A DNA stretch of 6,881 bases, from positions 1-6,881 of the forward strand of contig JANYLE010000205.1 of the NCBI GenBank assembly GCA_025363795.1, given 5' to 3'. The notes under the pieces were generated by a model. It was not told where the DNA came from and did no database searches. It saw nothing but the letters and a program-made list of their open reading frames with translations. Source of the DNA: Mariniphaga sp. (GTDB lineage Bacteria > Bacteroidota > Bacteroidia > Bacteroidales > Prolixibacteraceae). The translations under genes were made by a program, and so were the position numbers. Of this stretch, positions 1-6,774 are shown one piece after another (the stretch's first letter is position 1; each line of letters starts with the position of its first letter).

Positions 1-112
1 CAAACGCGATAAGACTAAAAATCTTCAGTGAGTTGCTTTTTACTTTATCAGAAAGGGTGCTATTGTTGATGATCTCTTCGACATGACGCAGGTGACGGTG
101 CTTTTCATTATC
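1..112 (-). repeat. Left arm of perfect inverted repeat (inverted copy of a larC segment)
   Basis: Bases 1-112 are the exact reverse complement of bases 223-334. On the minus strand the arm encodes the larC stretch beginning DNEKHRHLRHVEEI, about 37 codons. It has no start or stop context of its own. The larC frame is open across 113-222 and into the right arm, so the right arm is the native copy and this arm is the displaced one. A perfect match of this length at the very edge of the sequence, inside a coding region, is most simply a fold-back chimera (amplification or library artefact) or an assembly error at a contig end. A real inverted duplication that broke larC is possible but less likely. 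Confidence 0.95.
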
Positions 113-1194
113 TGGAAAGTGAACTGAAAAAACTGAATATCAAAGGTTTTCATCTCGAAATCACCAAAGATCTCCGTCGTGGTATCTCGGGGACCAAAGT
201 ATCTGTCGTTGTGGAAGATCCGGATAATGAAAAGCACCGTCACCTGCGTCATGTCGAAGAGATCATCAACAATAGCACCCTTTCTGATAAAGTAAAAAGC
301 AACTCACTGAAGATTTTTAGTCTTATCGCGTTTGCAGAAGCCAAGGTCCATCAGATTGAGGTAGAAAGAGTTCACTTTCATGAAGTTGGTGCGTTGGACT
401 CCATCGCAGACATAGTGGGTGCCGCTATTTGTCTGGATTATTTGAAGGTCGATAAAGTGCTCTCTTCCCCCATCCAGTTGGGTGGAGGAACCGTTAAATG
501 TGCCCATGGCATCATGCCGGTCCCGGCGCCGGCAACAGCTTTGATTGTAGAGCATGTTCCTGTAAGAACAGGGTTGGTTCAACACGAAGCAACCACGCCA
601 ACCGGAGCGGCAATTTTAGTGGCAACTGTCGATGAATTTACTGCGGAAATTAACTTTACGATCACGAAAACTGCTTATGGAATCGGGCAACGGGATATTT
701 CGGAAGTGCCGAATGTGTTGCGGGTGTACCTGTCTGATACTGAAACTGCCGATTCCGATCTGATAGTAGAAAACGCCACAATATTAGAATGCAACATCGA
801 TGACATGAATCCTGAACGATACGACTTTATAATGGATCAGCTGTTTGAGGCGGGTGCAGCGGATGTCTGGCTTACCCCTATCATCATGAAAAAATCACGT
901 CCTGCCAATCAGCTTAGTATATTGTGCTCGCTGGAGAAAGTGAAAAAAATGAAGGAAATAGTATTCATTAATAGCACAACTATCGGATTGCGGGAGTACA
1001 CCGTGAATAAAAGTCTGTTGTTAAGAGTTGCAAAGCCGGTGCAGACTAAATTCGGGCCAATCACAGTGAAACAAAGTGTTTTCGAAGGCAGGGTTGTTCG
1101 TTCAAAACCTGAATATGATGAGTGCAAATCTATGGCAAAACAGCATACTATAACCATCGAAGAGGTGGAACGTGAAGTTTTCAAAAACTTATAG
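113..1194 (+). CDS. larC: LarC, nickel-pincer cofactor nickel insertase (5'-partial)
   Basis: LarC (formerly DUF111) is a CTP-dependent cyclometallase that inserts nickel into pyridinium-3,5-bisthiocarboxylic acid mononucleotide, giving the NPN cofactor of LarA-type racemases. It is cytoplasmic. The frame is LarC-like from the first full codon after the fold-back junction (ESELKKLNIKGF, from 115), then GISGTKV (181-201), HFHEVGALDSIADIVGAA (373-426), KCAHGIMPVPAPAT (496-537) and TPTGAAI. The C-terminal domain starts at ECNIDDMNPE (787-816), followed by PIIMKKSRPANQ and TTIGLREYTVN. About 360 codons are present; full LarC is roughly 400 or more, so some 40-50 N-terminal residues, including the usual start, are missing. 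A GTG at 211 opens a long frame but is internal and not the true start. The N- and C-terminal halves are in one frame, unlike L. plantarum, where they are joined by a programmed frameshift. The stop is 1 nt before larB, implying co-transcription. Confidence 0.93.
223..334 (+). repeat. Right arm of perfect inverted repeat, native copy inside larC
   Basis: This segment pairs without mismatch with bases 1-112 and is separated from them by 110 nt (113-222). It lies in the larC frame and encodes the region after the first LarC domain strand through the helix ending SLIAFA. Homology stops at base 222: the base beyond it does not complement base 113. The continuous LarC-like translation on both sides marks this arm as the original location. 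Confidence 0.95.
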
Positions 1195-1195
1195 G

Positions 1196-1933
1196 ATGAC
1201 ACTTACTGACATTTTCGAAAAATACAAGCGTGGCGAGTTGGACTTGACTGAAGCTTTGCAAATGGTCTCGAATCATGGAATTGATGAAATGGGTTTTGCC
1301 ACCATCGATACCGACCGTTTGCACCGCACCGGACTGCCTGAAATGATATATGCTGCCGGAAAAACTACTGATCAGGTCAGGCAGATTGCTGAACGGATGT
1401 ACAAAAACGGTATTGATGTTTTGGCAAGCCGGGTTTCTCCCGAAATGGGCATGGCCATCAAGGAGGTAATTCCTCAGGCGGAATACAATGAATTGGCGCG
1501 GATCGTTAGTTATCGGCATCACAAAGTGCAGAATTCCAAGGGTTATATTGCCATCGTTGCAGCTGGCACATCCGACATGCCGGTTGCTGAAGAGGCCGCC
1601 GAAACGGCACGTTTTCTTGGCAATGATGTGAAAACCATTTACGATGTTGGTGTCGCAGGTATTCATCGGCTCTTCCATAAGTTGGATATTATCAGGGGGG
1701 CACGTGTTATTATTGTTGTGGCCGGAATGGAAGGGGCTTTGGGCAGTGTTGTTGGTGGTTTGGTTGATAAACCGGTAATCGGAGTTCCGACAAGCGTTGG
1801 GTATGGAGCTAATTTCCAGGGATTATCTGCATTGTTATCGATGTTAAACAGCTGTGCAAGTGGAATTTCTGTGGTTAATATTGACAATGGATTTGGGGCA
1901 GCCTGCCAGGCTTCACTCATCAATAAGCTATAA
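1196..1933 (+). CDS. larB: LarB, NaAD carboxylase/hydrolase of nickel-pincer cofactor synthesis
   Basis: LarB carboxylates the pyridinium ring of nicotinic acid adenine dinucleotide and hydrolyses it to pyridinium-3,5-biscarboxylic acid mononucleotide, the first step of NPN synthesis. The ATG at 1196 gives 245 residues, the normal LarB length, and the typical opening MTLTDIFEKYKRGELDL; a GTG at 1172 in the same frame lies inside larC and adds eight atypical residues. Landmarks from the ATG are an N-terminal helical part (1-35), GFATID (33-38), a PurE-like carboxylase domain from about 115 with GTSDMPVAEEAAET (124-137), YDVGVAGIHRL (149-159), VVAGMEGAL (174-182), PTSVGYGA (198-205) and LNSCASG (217-223). 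Cys220 matches the cysteine reported to attack the pyridinium ring in L. plantarum LarB. The ATG is 1 nt after the larC stop, so translation is probably coupled. No defect is visible. Confidence 0.94.
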   Translation: MTLTDIFEKYKRGELDLTEALQMVSNHGIDEMGFATIDTDRLHRTGLPEMIYAAGKTTDQVRQIAERMYKNGIDVLASRVSPEMGMAIKEVIPQAEYNELARIVSYRHHKVQNSKGYIAIVAAGTSDMPVAEEAAETARFLGNDVKTIYDVGVAGIHRLFHKLDIIRGARVIIVVAGMEGALGSVVGGLVDKPVIGVPTSVGYGANFQGLSALLSMLNSCASGISVVNIDNGFGAACQASLINKL

Positions 1934-1938
1934 CAAAT

Positions 1939-2646
1939 ATGAATGAATTAAATGTCCTTCTCATCACTGCATTATCGCTGGGCTTTATTCATACATTGCT
2001 TGGTCCCGACCATTATTTGCCATTTATTGTTTTAAGCAGGGCGCGTAAATGGTCGCTTTCTAAAACGCTGTGGATTACTTTTTTTGGTGGGATTGGTCAC
2101 ATCGGGGGCTCCATGATTCTTGGTATTTCAGGCGTTGCACTTGGAATCAGCTTAAGTAAACTGGAACTTGTTGAAGCAAGCCGTGGAAATCTAGTAGCAT
2201 GGATGCTCATCGTTTTTGGATTTTTTTACACTGTTTACGGGGTTTTCAAATACCTTAAGAATGGGCATCATTCACATTTACCCAAATTTTTACTTCCATC
2301 AGTGATCAGGGATTACCGTCATTTACCGACAACTGCAGCCGAGGAAGAGAAGAAAGATTGGACTAAACTGACACCCTGGATCTTATTTCTAATCTTTATT
2401 TTTGGCCCTTGCGAAGTGTTGATTCCTTTGCTTATTTTTCCCGCTTCAGAACACAATTGGTTTGGCGTATTTGCAGTCTCCACCATATTTGGTATTACCA
2501 CCATCATCACCATGTTGCTGACCGTTTTTGTCGGATATACAGGCACTTCGCTTATCCGCTTTAAGCAGGTCGAAAAATACATGCACATGATAGCCGGATC
2601 AGTGATTTTGATTTCCGGTATAGGAATTCGATTTATGGGATGGTAA
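1939..2646 (+). CDS. Six-helix permease, probable nickel (or cobalt) transporter of the UreH/NiCoT type
   Basis: This 235-residue integral membrane protein has about six hydrophobic segments, near residues 5-30, 45-70, 86-106, 145-168, 177-200 and 215-233. The first carries GFIHTLLGPDHYLPF, with H18, D24 and H25 in an H-x5-D-H arrangement. This resembles the HX4DH/HX5DH metal signature of NiCoT and UreH-type nickel/cobalt permeases. The second helix has GGIGHIGGS (H54), also typical of these families, and the fourth has FGPCEVLIPL (C158). A cytoplasmic or periplasmic loop around 109-140 starts with the histidine cluster GHHSH and then becomes charged (EEEKKDW). It begins 5 nt after larB and so is almost certainly in the lar operon. 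The family features plus the nickel-cofactor neighbours suggest nickel import for LarC. Cobalt transport, metal efflux, or a TauE/SafE-like anion exporter cannot be excluded from sequence alone. Confidence 0.75.
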   Translation: MNELNVLLITALSLGFIHTLLGPDHYLPFIVLSRARKWSLSKTLWITFFGGIGHIGGSMILGISGVALGISLSKLELVEASRGNLVAWMLIVFGFFYTVYGVFKYLKNGHHSHLPKFLLPSVIRDYRHLPTTAAEEEKKDWTKLTPWILFLIFIFGPCEVLIPLLIFPASEHNWFGVFAVSTIFGITTIITMLLTVFVGYTGTSLIRFKQVEKYMHMIAGSVILISGIGIRFMGW

Positions 2647-2727
2647 ACTTTCACCATTTCTCAAATTCTTTAAGTTAAAACATTCCCCCTTTTTTCCTGT
2701 TAAGCTAATAAATTTATATCCCGGTTT

Positions 2728-3909
2728 ATGGACTTCAGATCTTTTTCGATGTATCAGCCAAAGATGGAATATCGCCGTTTTGGTAAAACGAACAAAATGG
2801 TAAGCGTGATTACCCTTGGCGGGATGCGGTTTAAACGTGCCGGGGAAGAACCCCGCGATCTGATTCCCCCGGAAACCCTTTCTCAATGCCGTGACACAGT
2901 AGAAAAAGCATTGGCACAAGGCATCAATTTAATCGAAACTGCATGGGGATACACCAAAAGCGAACATGCTTATGGTCAGGTACTGAATGATGAGCTGAGA
3001 ATTAAACGTGATTCATACTTTCTGATGACCAAAGGAAGTCCCAAAAGTGCAGAGGAAACACGAAAAATGGTGGCTCTTCAAATGAAGGCTTTAAAGACAG
3101 ACCATCTCGATTTTTATGCATGGCACGGGATCAATACGATGGAATTGCTTACAATTGCCTGTGCCAAAGGCGGACCAGTAGAAGAGTTGTTGAAATTAAA
3201 AAAGGAGGGCGTAATCGGGCACATTGGTTTCAGTACACATGCTCCACTGGAAGTGATATTAAAAGCCATTGAGACCGACATGTTCGATTTTGTCAACCTG
3301 CACTATTACTATTTTTTCCAACGCAACAAAGCTGCCATTGATCTGGCTGCAGCCAAAGATATGGGGGTGTTTATCATCTCACCTAATGACAAGGGCGGAC
3401 AATTATCAAAAGCGCCTAAAAAACTCATGGATTTAACCGCTCCGTTACATCCCATTCAATGGAATGCCCGTTTTTGCCTGGGTCATGCTGCCATTCACAC
3501 GCTTACTTTTGGGCTCCCGGTCACGGTACAGTTTAATCACCTCGACGGCATTTTCCCGGCGCCGGCGCCCCTTTCTTCTAATGATGATCAAATCAAACAG
3601 CTGTTGGATGCACAGAAACTTGAGATCCCTTACGCCAATTTTGATTCCTCTTGCATGGAAAACGATCCGTCCGGATTAAATATTCCTGAAATACTGCGTT
3701 TCAGAATCCTTTGGAAGTGTTATGATATGAAAGAGTTTGGGCTTTATCGGTACAATATGTTTCAGGAAAAAGGGCACTGGTTTCCCGGCAATTTTCCAAC
3801 TGAAGAAAACTTGAAAAAAATAGATCTGACCCGATGCCCTTCTGATATCCCTTTGGTGGATCTTATCAGGGAAACTCACGAAGGACTCTATCGTGAAAAA
3901 AAGGAGTGA
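2728..3909 (+). CDS. Aldo/keto reductase-like protein with a cysteine-poor ferredoxin-like C-terminus
   Basis: The N-terminal 280 or so residues form an aldo/keto reductase TIM barrel: MEYRRFGKTNKMVSVITLGG (13-32), INLIETAWGYTKSE (66-79), LMTKGSP (99-105), DFYAWHGIN (128-136), GHIGFSTHAP (164-173) and ISPNDKGG (217-224). Of the catalytic tetrad, Y75, K102 and H133 align, but the usual Asp of DTA is Glu (E70). The C-terminus (about 305-390) follows the layout of the AKR group with two 4Fe-4S motifs: GLNIPEILRFR, RYN, GHWFPG and IRETHEGLY. Only single cysteines (C309, C370) remain where CxxCxxC motifs are expected. A similar family with ETA and no cysteines exists in cyanobacteria as I recall it, so this is probably a subfamily trait rather than decay. 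Substrate is unknown. ATGs at 2728, 2749 and 2764 are all possible; 2764 gives the most family-like start. It lies 81 nt after the permease on the same strand, so operon membership is uncertain. Confidence 0.82.
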   Translation: MDFRSFSMYQPKMEYRRFGKTNKMVSVITLGGMRFKRAGEEPRDLIPPETLSQCRDTVEKALAQGINLIETAWGYTKSEHAYGQVLNDELRIKRDSYFLMTKGSPKSAEETRKMVALQMKALKTDHLDFYAWHGINTMELLTIACAKGGPVEELLKLKKEGVIGHIGFSTHAPLEVILKAIETDMFDFVNLHYYYFFQRNKAAIDLAAAKDMGVFIISPNDKGGQLSKAPKKLMDLTAPLHPIQWNARFCLGHAAIHTLTFGLPVTVQFNHLDGIFPAPAPLSSNDDQIKQLLDAQKLEIPYANFDSSCMENDPSGLNIPEILRFRILWKCYDMKEFGLYRYNMFQEKGHWFPGNFPTEENLKKIDLTRCPSDIPLVDLIRETHEGLYREKKE

Positions 3910-4359
3910 TGAAACCTGAATCCTGATTCGCTATTCGTTTACCTGATCCTGAATTTTTTTATCCTTCACTTCTTTTATTATCCAATGATTGGCGCATCGG
4001 TATCCTTCCGAATTTTCTCATTAATAAAACTTCTGTTTTCTGAAAGCACCATCAATTTTTGTGGCTTTCTCTTACTCTAATTGGTAGGTTCGGATTTTCA
4101 AAATGACAGCTATTATATCAATTCAGATGGCTTTTTATGATATCCAGTATGCATTTAGAATCCTCCCCTTTATAGCTTATTATCCAAAAAGTGAGAGCAT
4201 CCTTAACTTGAATTCACTAAAATTTCCTATATTTCGATAGAAAAATAGCTGATTAGCTTGAGAAATTAGACGACTAATGCATTTATGAGTTGTATTATAG
4301 GCAGTTAATTGATTCCTGAATTTCTACTATTTTTAATGATTGACTCAAAAAGACTGATT
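3910..4359. other. AT-rich intergenic region, no convincing gene
   Basis: About 400-450 nt separate the reductase stop from the flavoprotein start. An imperfect direct repeat (CCTGAATCCTGATT at 3915-3928, CCTGATCCTGAATT at 3942-3955) is followed by a T run. No strong rho-independent hairpin is visible. A 6-bp stem, GAAAGC 4042-4047 with GCTTTC 4064-4069, has a 16-nt loop and is too weak to call. A 45-codon open frame (4103-4240, plus) shows no family resemblance. A possible promoter for the downstream gene is TTG at 4208-4210 and TATATTTC at 4228-4235 (17 nt apart), one base from the Bacteroidota -7 consensus TAnnTTTG. This is weak evidence. Confidence 0.6.
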
Positions 4360-5427
4360 ATGACACAACAAATACCGACTTTACGAATAGGAGATTTGGA
4401 AATTAATCCACCAATTATTCAGGGAGGAATGGGAGTCCGCGTTTCCGGATCGCGATTGGCATCTGCAGTTGCCAACGAAGGGTGTGCTGGCATTATTGCC
4501 AGTGTTGGACTTGGAGGTTTCGAAGATTTAAAGGCTTCTGATTTTGTCAGGGTTAATAACGATGCTCTGCGTGAGAAAATCCGTGCTGCGCGATTACTGA
4601 GTAAGGGAGTCATTGGTGTGAACGTGATGGTTGTTCTTTCGAATTACGAAGAACTTGTAAAAGTCTGTGTTGAAGAAAAGGTTGATCTAATTATTTGTGG
4701 TTCAGGTCTTCCTTTGGATCTTCCAAAACTAACTGCAGGTTCCGGAATAAAACTGATCCCTATCGTATCATCGGCCAGGGCCTTTAAAATCATCTACAAT
4801 AAATGGAAGCAAAATTATAACCATGTGCCCGATGCTGTGATCCTTGAAGGACCATTGGCAGGTGGTCATCTTGGATTTAATTTTGAGGATGTCGTAGAAG
4901 GCAAAACTGCGACACTTGAGCAATTGGTACAGGAACTAATTGATTATGTGCATAATTTGGAAGAGACAATTCCGGTAATAGCAGCCGGAGGAATTTATAC
5001 CGGAGAAGATATTGCGCAGTTCCTGAAAATGGGGGCCTCCGGAGTCCAAATGGCTACCCGTTTTGTTTGTACCGACGAATGCGATGTACACGATGATTTT
5101 AAACAAGCTTACCTGAGCGCTAAAAAGGAAGATATTACCATTATAAAGAGTCCGGTTGGTTTGCCGGGCCGGGTTATAAAAAATAAGTTTGTCGAAAAAA
5201 TACTGGCAGGAGAAACAATCCCCTTCAGATGCCCACACCATTGTCTCCGCTCCTGCGATCCACGTCGTGCTCCATATTGTATTGCGCGAGTACTCGTGAC
5301 TGCTTCGAAAGGAAAACTCGATGAATCTTTTGTTTTTGCCGGAGCCAATGCCTACAGGTGTACTGAAATCGTATCGGTAAAAGCGCTTATTGATGAACTT
5401 AAAGATGGAATTGCCACAAACCTGTAA
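4360..5427 (+). CDS. Nitronate monooxygenase / FabK-like FMN oxidoreductase with C-terminal cysteine cluster
   Basis: This is a TIM-barrel FMN enzyme of the nitronate monooxygenase (2-nitropropane dioxygenase) family, which also holds the enoyl-ACP reductase FabK. From the ATG at 4360 it has 355 residues. The FMN-site loop PIIQGGMGVRVSG is at 18-30, GVNVM at 86-90, EGPLAGGHLG with the conserved active-site His (H170) at 163-172, and the FMN phosphate-binding stretch AAGGIYTGEDI...MGASGVQMATRF at 208-235. SPVGLPGRVIKNKF (264-277) is shared with FabK-like members. The C-terminus has four cysteines, CPHHCLRSCDPRRAPYC (C291, C295, C299, C307), followed by FAGANAYR (326-333). ATG 4336 and TTG 4309 lie upstream in frame, but the conserved region begins at MTQQIPTLRIGDLEINPP, so 4360 is preferred. 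It stands alone, convergent with the DUF362 gene 7 nt away. Whether it oxidises nitronates, reduces enoyl-ACP or does something else cannot be decided here. Confidence 0.88.
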   Translation: MTQQIPTLRIGDLEINPPIIQGGMGVRVSGSRLASAVANEGCAGIIASVGLGGFEDLKASDFVRVNNDALREKIRAARLLSKGVIGVNVMVVLSNYEELVKVCVEEKVDLIICGSGLPLDLPKLTAGSGIKLIPIVSSARAFKIIYNKWKQNYNHVPDAVILEGPLAGGHLGFNFEDVVEGKTATLEQLVQELIDYVHNLEETIPVIAAGGIYTGEDIAQFLKMGASGVQMATRFVCTDECDVHDDFKQAYLSAKKEDITIIKSPVGLPGRVIKNKFVEKILAGETIPFRCPHHCLRSCDPRRAPYCIARVLVTASKGKLDESFVFAGANAYRCTEIVSVKALIDELKDGIATNL

Positions 5428-5434
5428 TTTCTGA

Positions 5435-6487
5435 TTAACTCATTGGATTCATCCAAATCAATTGTTTTTCAATGTTATCGCTGAGTTTGTAATGCTTGAT
5501 ATGACTGGCAATGGTTTCGCCTATGACTTCTATTTGATCGAGATTCCCAATTCCCATTCCGGTCTGGTTGCAGAAATTCAGGTAGCCCACTTTTGCGAAA
5601 TCAATCCCCATCAACTCAATTGCGACGCGGTCAGCAGCCAGCCAATCGGTACTTGCGACGCATACCCGGTGATCAACCGGAGTCCCGTCATTCGGACCGT
5701 TTCCTTCCATCCCTTCAAAGCCGTCAATCAGCGCAAGATGGGGGTGCAATTGTTTGGCAAGTGAATAAAGATTGTAATTAATTCCCCGAAATCCGCTGCC
5801 GTGACCTATCGCCTTATCACTTTGTGCGCCTGGTTTACGATTTGAAGTCCAGCTAAATCCGGCATCTTTGATCGGAGCTCCAAATACAATATTCTTGAGT
5901 GATAGTGTAGCTAACACACGGTCGTGCGTTTTCATTCTTGCGACAGATACAATATAGGAATCCGGACCAAGTAACACACTCGACATCCGCATGGCGTGAG
6001 GTCTGAAATCTTTTTCATCAAAAACATGTAACAACTCATATGGTTGCTGATCGAGATCGACCAGTTTGACCGGGTATTTATTCATGAGCCGGAAATACCC
6101 GTAGTTGTCGAAGCCATCAAAAGTCGGACCGTTTGCTGCGGATTCAGCAATGATCACGTTATCCAGTTTTTTAATCGATTTCAGAAACTCCAAAACTCCT
6201 TCGAGTGTGTCAACATGGGTAGAGGTTAAGGGTACATTTGTTAAAACGTTGTTGGGTTTAAGCACAACCCGCCGATTCCCGATAGCATCTTTAATCTGTT
6301 TTGCAAATGGCTGTAATGCACGAAATGCCAGGTCTGCACGATTATCACCAGTGGTAAGTGCAACAGCGGCTTTTTTAATGATGGGGTCGGGAGAGCGATT
6401 TATTGCATAAATACCTGAAATACTGGATGTTGCTATTCCGCCCAGAACAGTAGTCCGGATGAAATCCCGTCGGTTAATTGTACTCAT
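5435..6487 (-). CDS. DUF362 protein with Tat signal peptide
   Basis: This 350-residue protein begins MSTINRRDFIRTTVLGGIAT: the twin arginines R6-R7 in an RRDFIR context, followed by a hydrophobic stretch to about residue 28, form a Tat signal. The protein is therefore probably exported folded, perhaps with a bound cofactor. The rest matches the DUF362 family: VVLKPNN (74-80), TSTHVDTLEGVLEFL (88-102), IIAES (112-116), ARMKTHDRVLATLSLKN (183-199), LALIDGFEGMEGNGP (251-265) and STDWLAADRVAIELMG (279-294). DUF362 has no settled function. Some members carry a ferredoxin domain, but this one has only two cysteines (C276, C306), so it has no Fe-S cluster of that kind. Asp/Glu-rich conserved motifs could bind a metal; that is inference. 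It is a single gene on the minus strand, with its start facing the rplU promoter region. No exact -7 consensus was found upstream of it. Confidence 0.88.
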   Translation of the reverse strand: MSTINRRDFIRTTVLGGIATSSISGIYAINRSPDPIIKKAAVALTTGDNRADLAFRALQPFAKQIKDAIGNRRVVLKPNNVLTNVPLTSTHVDTLEGVLEFLKSIKKLDNVIIAESAANGPTFDGFDNYGYFRLMNKYPVKLVDLDQQPYELLHVFDEKDFRPHAMRMSSVLLGPDSYIVSVARMKTHDRVLATLSLKNIVFGAPIKDAGFSWTSNRKPGAQSDKAIGHGSGFRGINYNLYSLAKQLHPHLALIDGFEGMEGNGPNDGTPVDHRVCVASTDWLAADRVAIELMGIDFAKVGYLNFCNQTGMGIGNLDQIEVIGETIASHIKHYKLSDNIEKQLIWMNPMS

Positions 6488-6660
6488 AGATGGTTGTTTT
6501 TGGTCCTACGAACTTACTAAATTTATCTGTGCAAATAAAGTTTAGCGTTCGGAGAATGGTTTTTTTAATAAAAAAGGTGGTTTCTGGACACTCTCTTTAA
6601 ATGTAATTAAAGAAGATCAAAGATTTGCAGATAGATTTCTGTAAATATTATTGAACTCTG

Positions 6661-6692
6661 TTTGGTAGTATAGTTATGAATGTTTACTTTTG
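6661..6692 (+). promoter_or_regulatory. Bacteroidota-type sigma-ABfr promoter for rplU
   Basis: TTTG at 6661-6664 (the -33 element) and TACTTTTG at 6685-6692 (an exact fit to the -7 consensus TAnnTTTG) are separated by 20 nt, within the usual spacing. The predicted transcription start lies just downstream, around 6697-6700, giving a leader of about 75-78 nt before the rplU ATG. The match in both boxes and in spacing, ahead of a strongly expressed ribosomal gene, makes this the best-supported regulatory site in the window. Confidence 0.7.
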
Positions 6693-6704
6693 CACTCCAA
6701 AATG

Positions 6705-6753
6705 TTTGAGTTGGCTCTAAAAGTGGAAATGTAGGTTTCCCGCCATCCAAACC
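6705..6753 (+). promoter_or_regulatory. Possible structured leader of rplU mRNA
   Basis: The leader can form a small hairpin TTTGAG/CTC-T-AAA (6705-6710 with 6715-6721, one bulge, loop TTGG). It can also form two mutually exclusive 5-bp stems: GGAAA 6725-6729 with TTTCC 6736-6740, or GGTTT 6734-6738 with AAACC 6749-6753. Ribosomal protein operons are often autoregulated through such leaders, but these stems are short and could be chance. Confidence 0.25.
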
Positions 6754-6774
6754 CAAATAAATAAATTGTAATTA

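Larger units (their letters stand above)
6488..6774. other. Divergent intergenic region between the DUF362 gene and rplU
   Basis: This 287-nt stretch separates two divergently transcribed genes and holds no plausible coding sequence. It contains the rplU promoter and leader (listed separately). A T7/A6 inverted run (6560-6566 and 6570-6575) lies on the DUF362 side. On the minus strand, TTTATTTG (6532-6539 on plus) is one base from the -7 consensus TAnnTTTG but has no TTTG at the right distance, so the DUF362 promoter is not assigned. Confidence 0.6.

Noticed and set aside
1..334. The inverted repeat as an insertion sequence, invertible switch or CRISPR-like element
   Set aside because: The arms and spacer are all larC coding sequence; there is no transposase, recombinase, target-site duplication or repeated spacer pattern.
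211..1194. GTG at 211 as the start of larC
   Set aside because: The frame upstream (115-210) still encodes LarC-like sequence including GISGTKV, so 211 is internal; the true start is lost at the fold-back.
1172..1195. GTG at 1172 as the larB start, with GAGGTGG just upstream
   Set aside because: It adds eight residues not typical of LarB. The ATG at 1196 gives the family's usual N-terminus and length, and purine-rich Shine-Dalgarno sites are not a reliable guide in this phylum.
522..3566. Shared 12-mer CCCGGCGCCGGC in larC (522-533) and the reductase (3555-3566)
   Set aside because: Both encode Pro/Ala-rich stretches (PVPAPAT and FPAPAPL) and the 12-mer is self-complementary GC-rich sequence; no flanking similarity, so coincidence.
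4042..4069. Hairpin GAAAGC/GCTTTC as a terminator after the reductase
   Set aside because: Only 6 bp with a 16-nt loop and no uninterrupted T run after it.
4103..4240. A 45-codon open frame on the plus strand in the intergenic region (MTAIISIQMAFYDIQYAF...)
   Set aside because: No family resemblance, AT-rich chance composition, no ribosome-binding or promoter context; treated as spurious.
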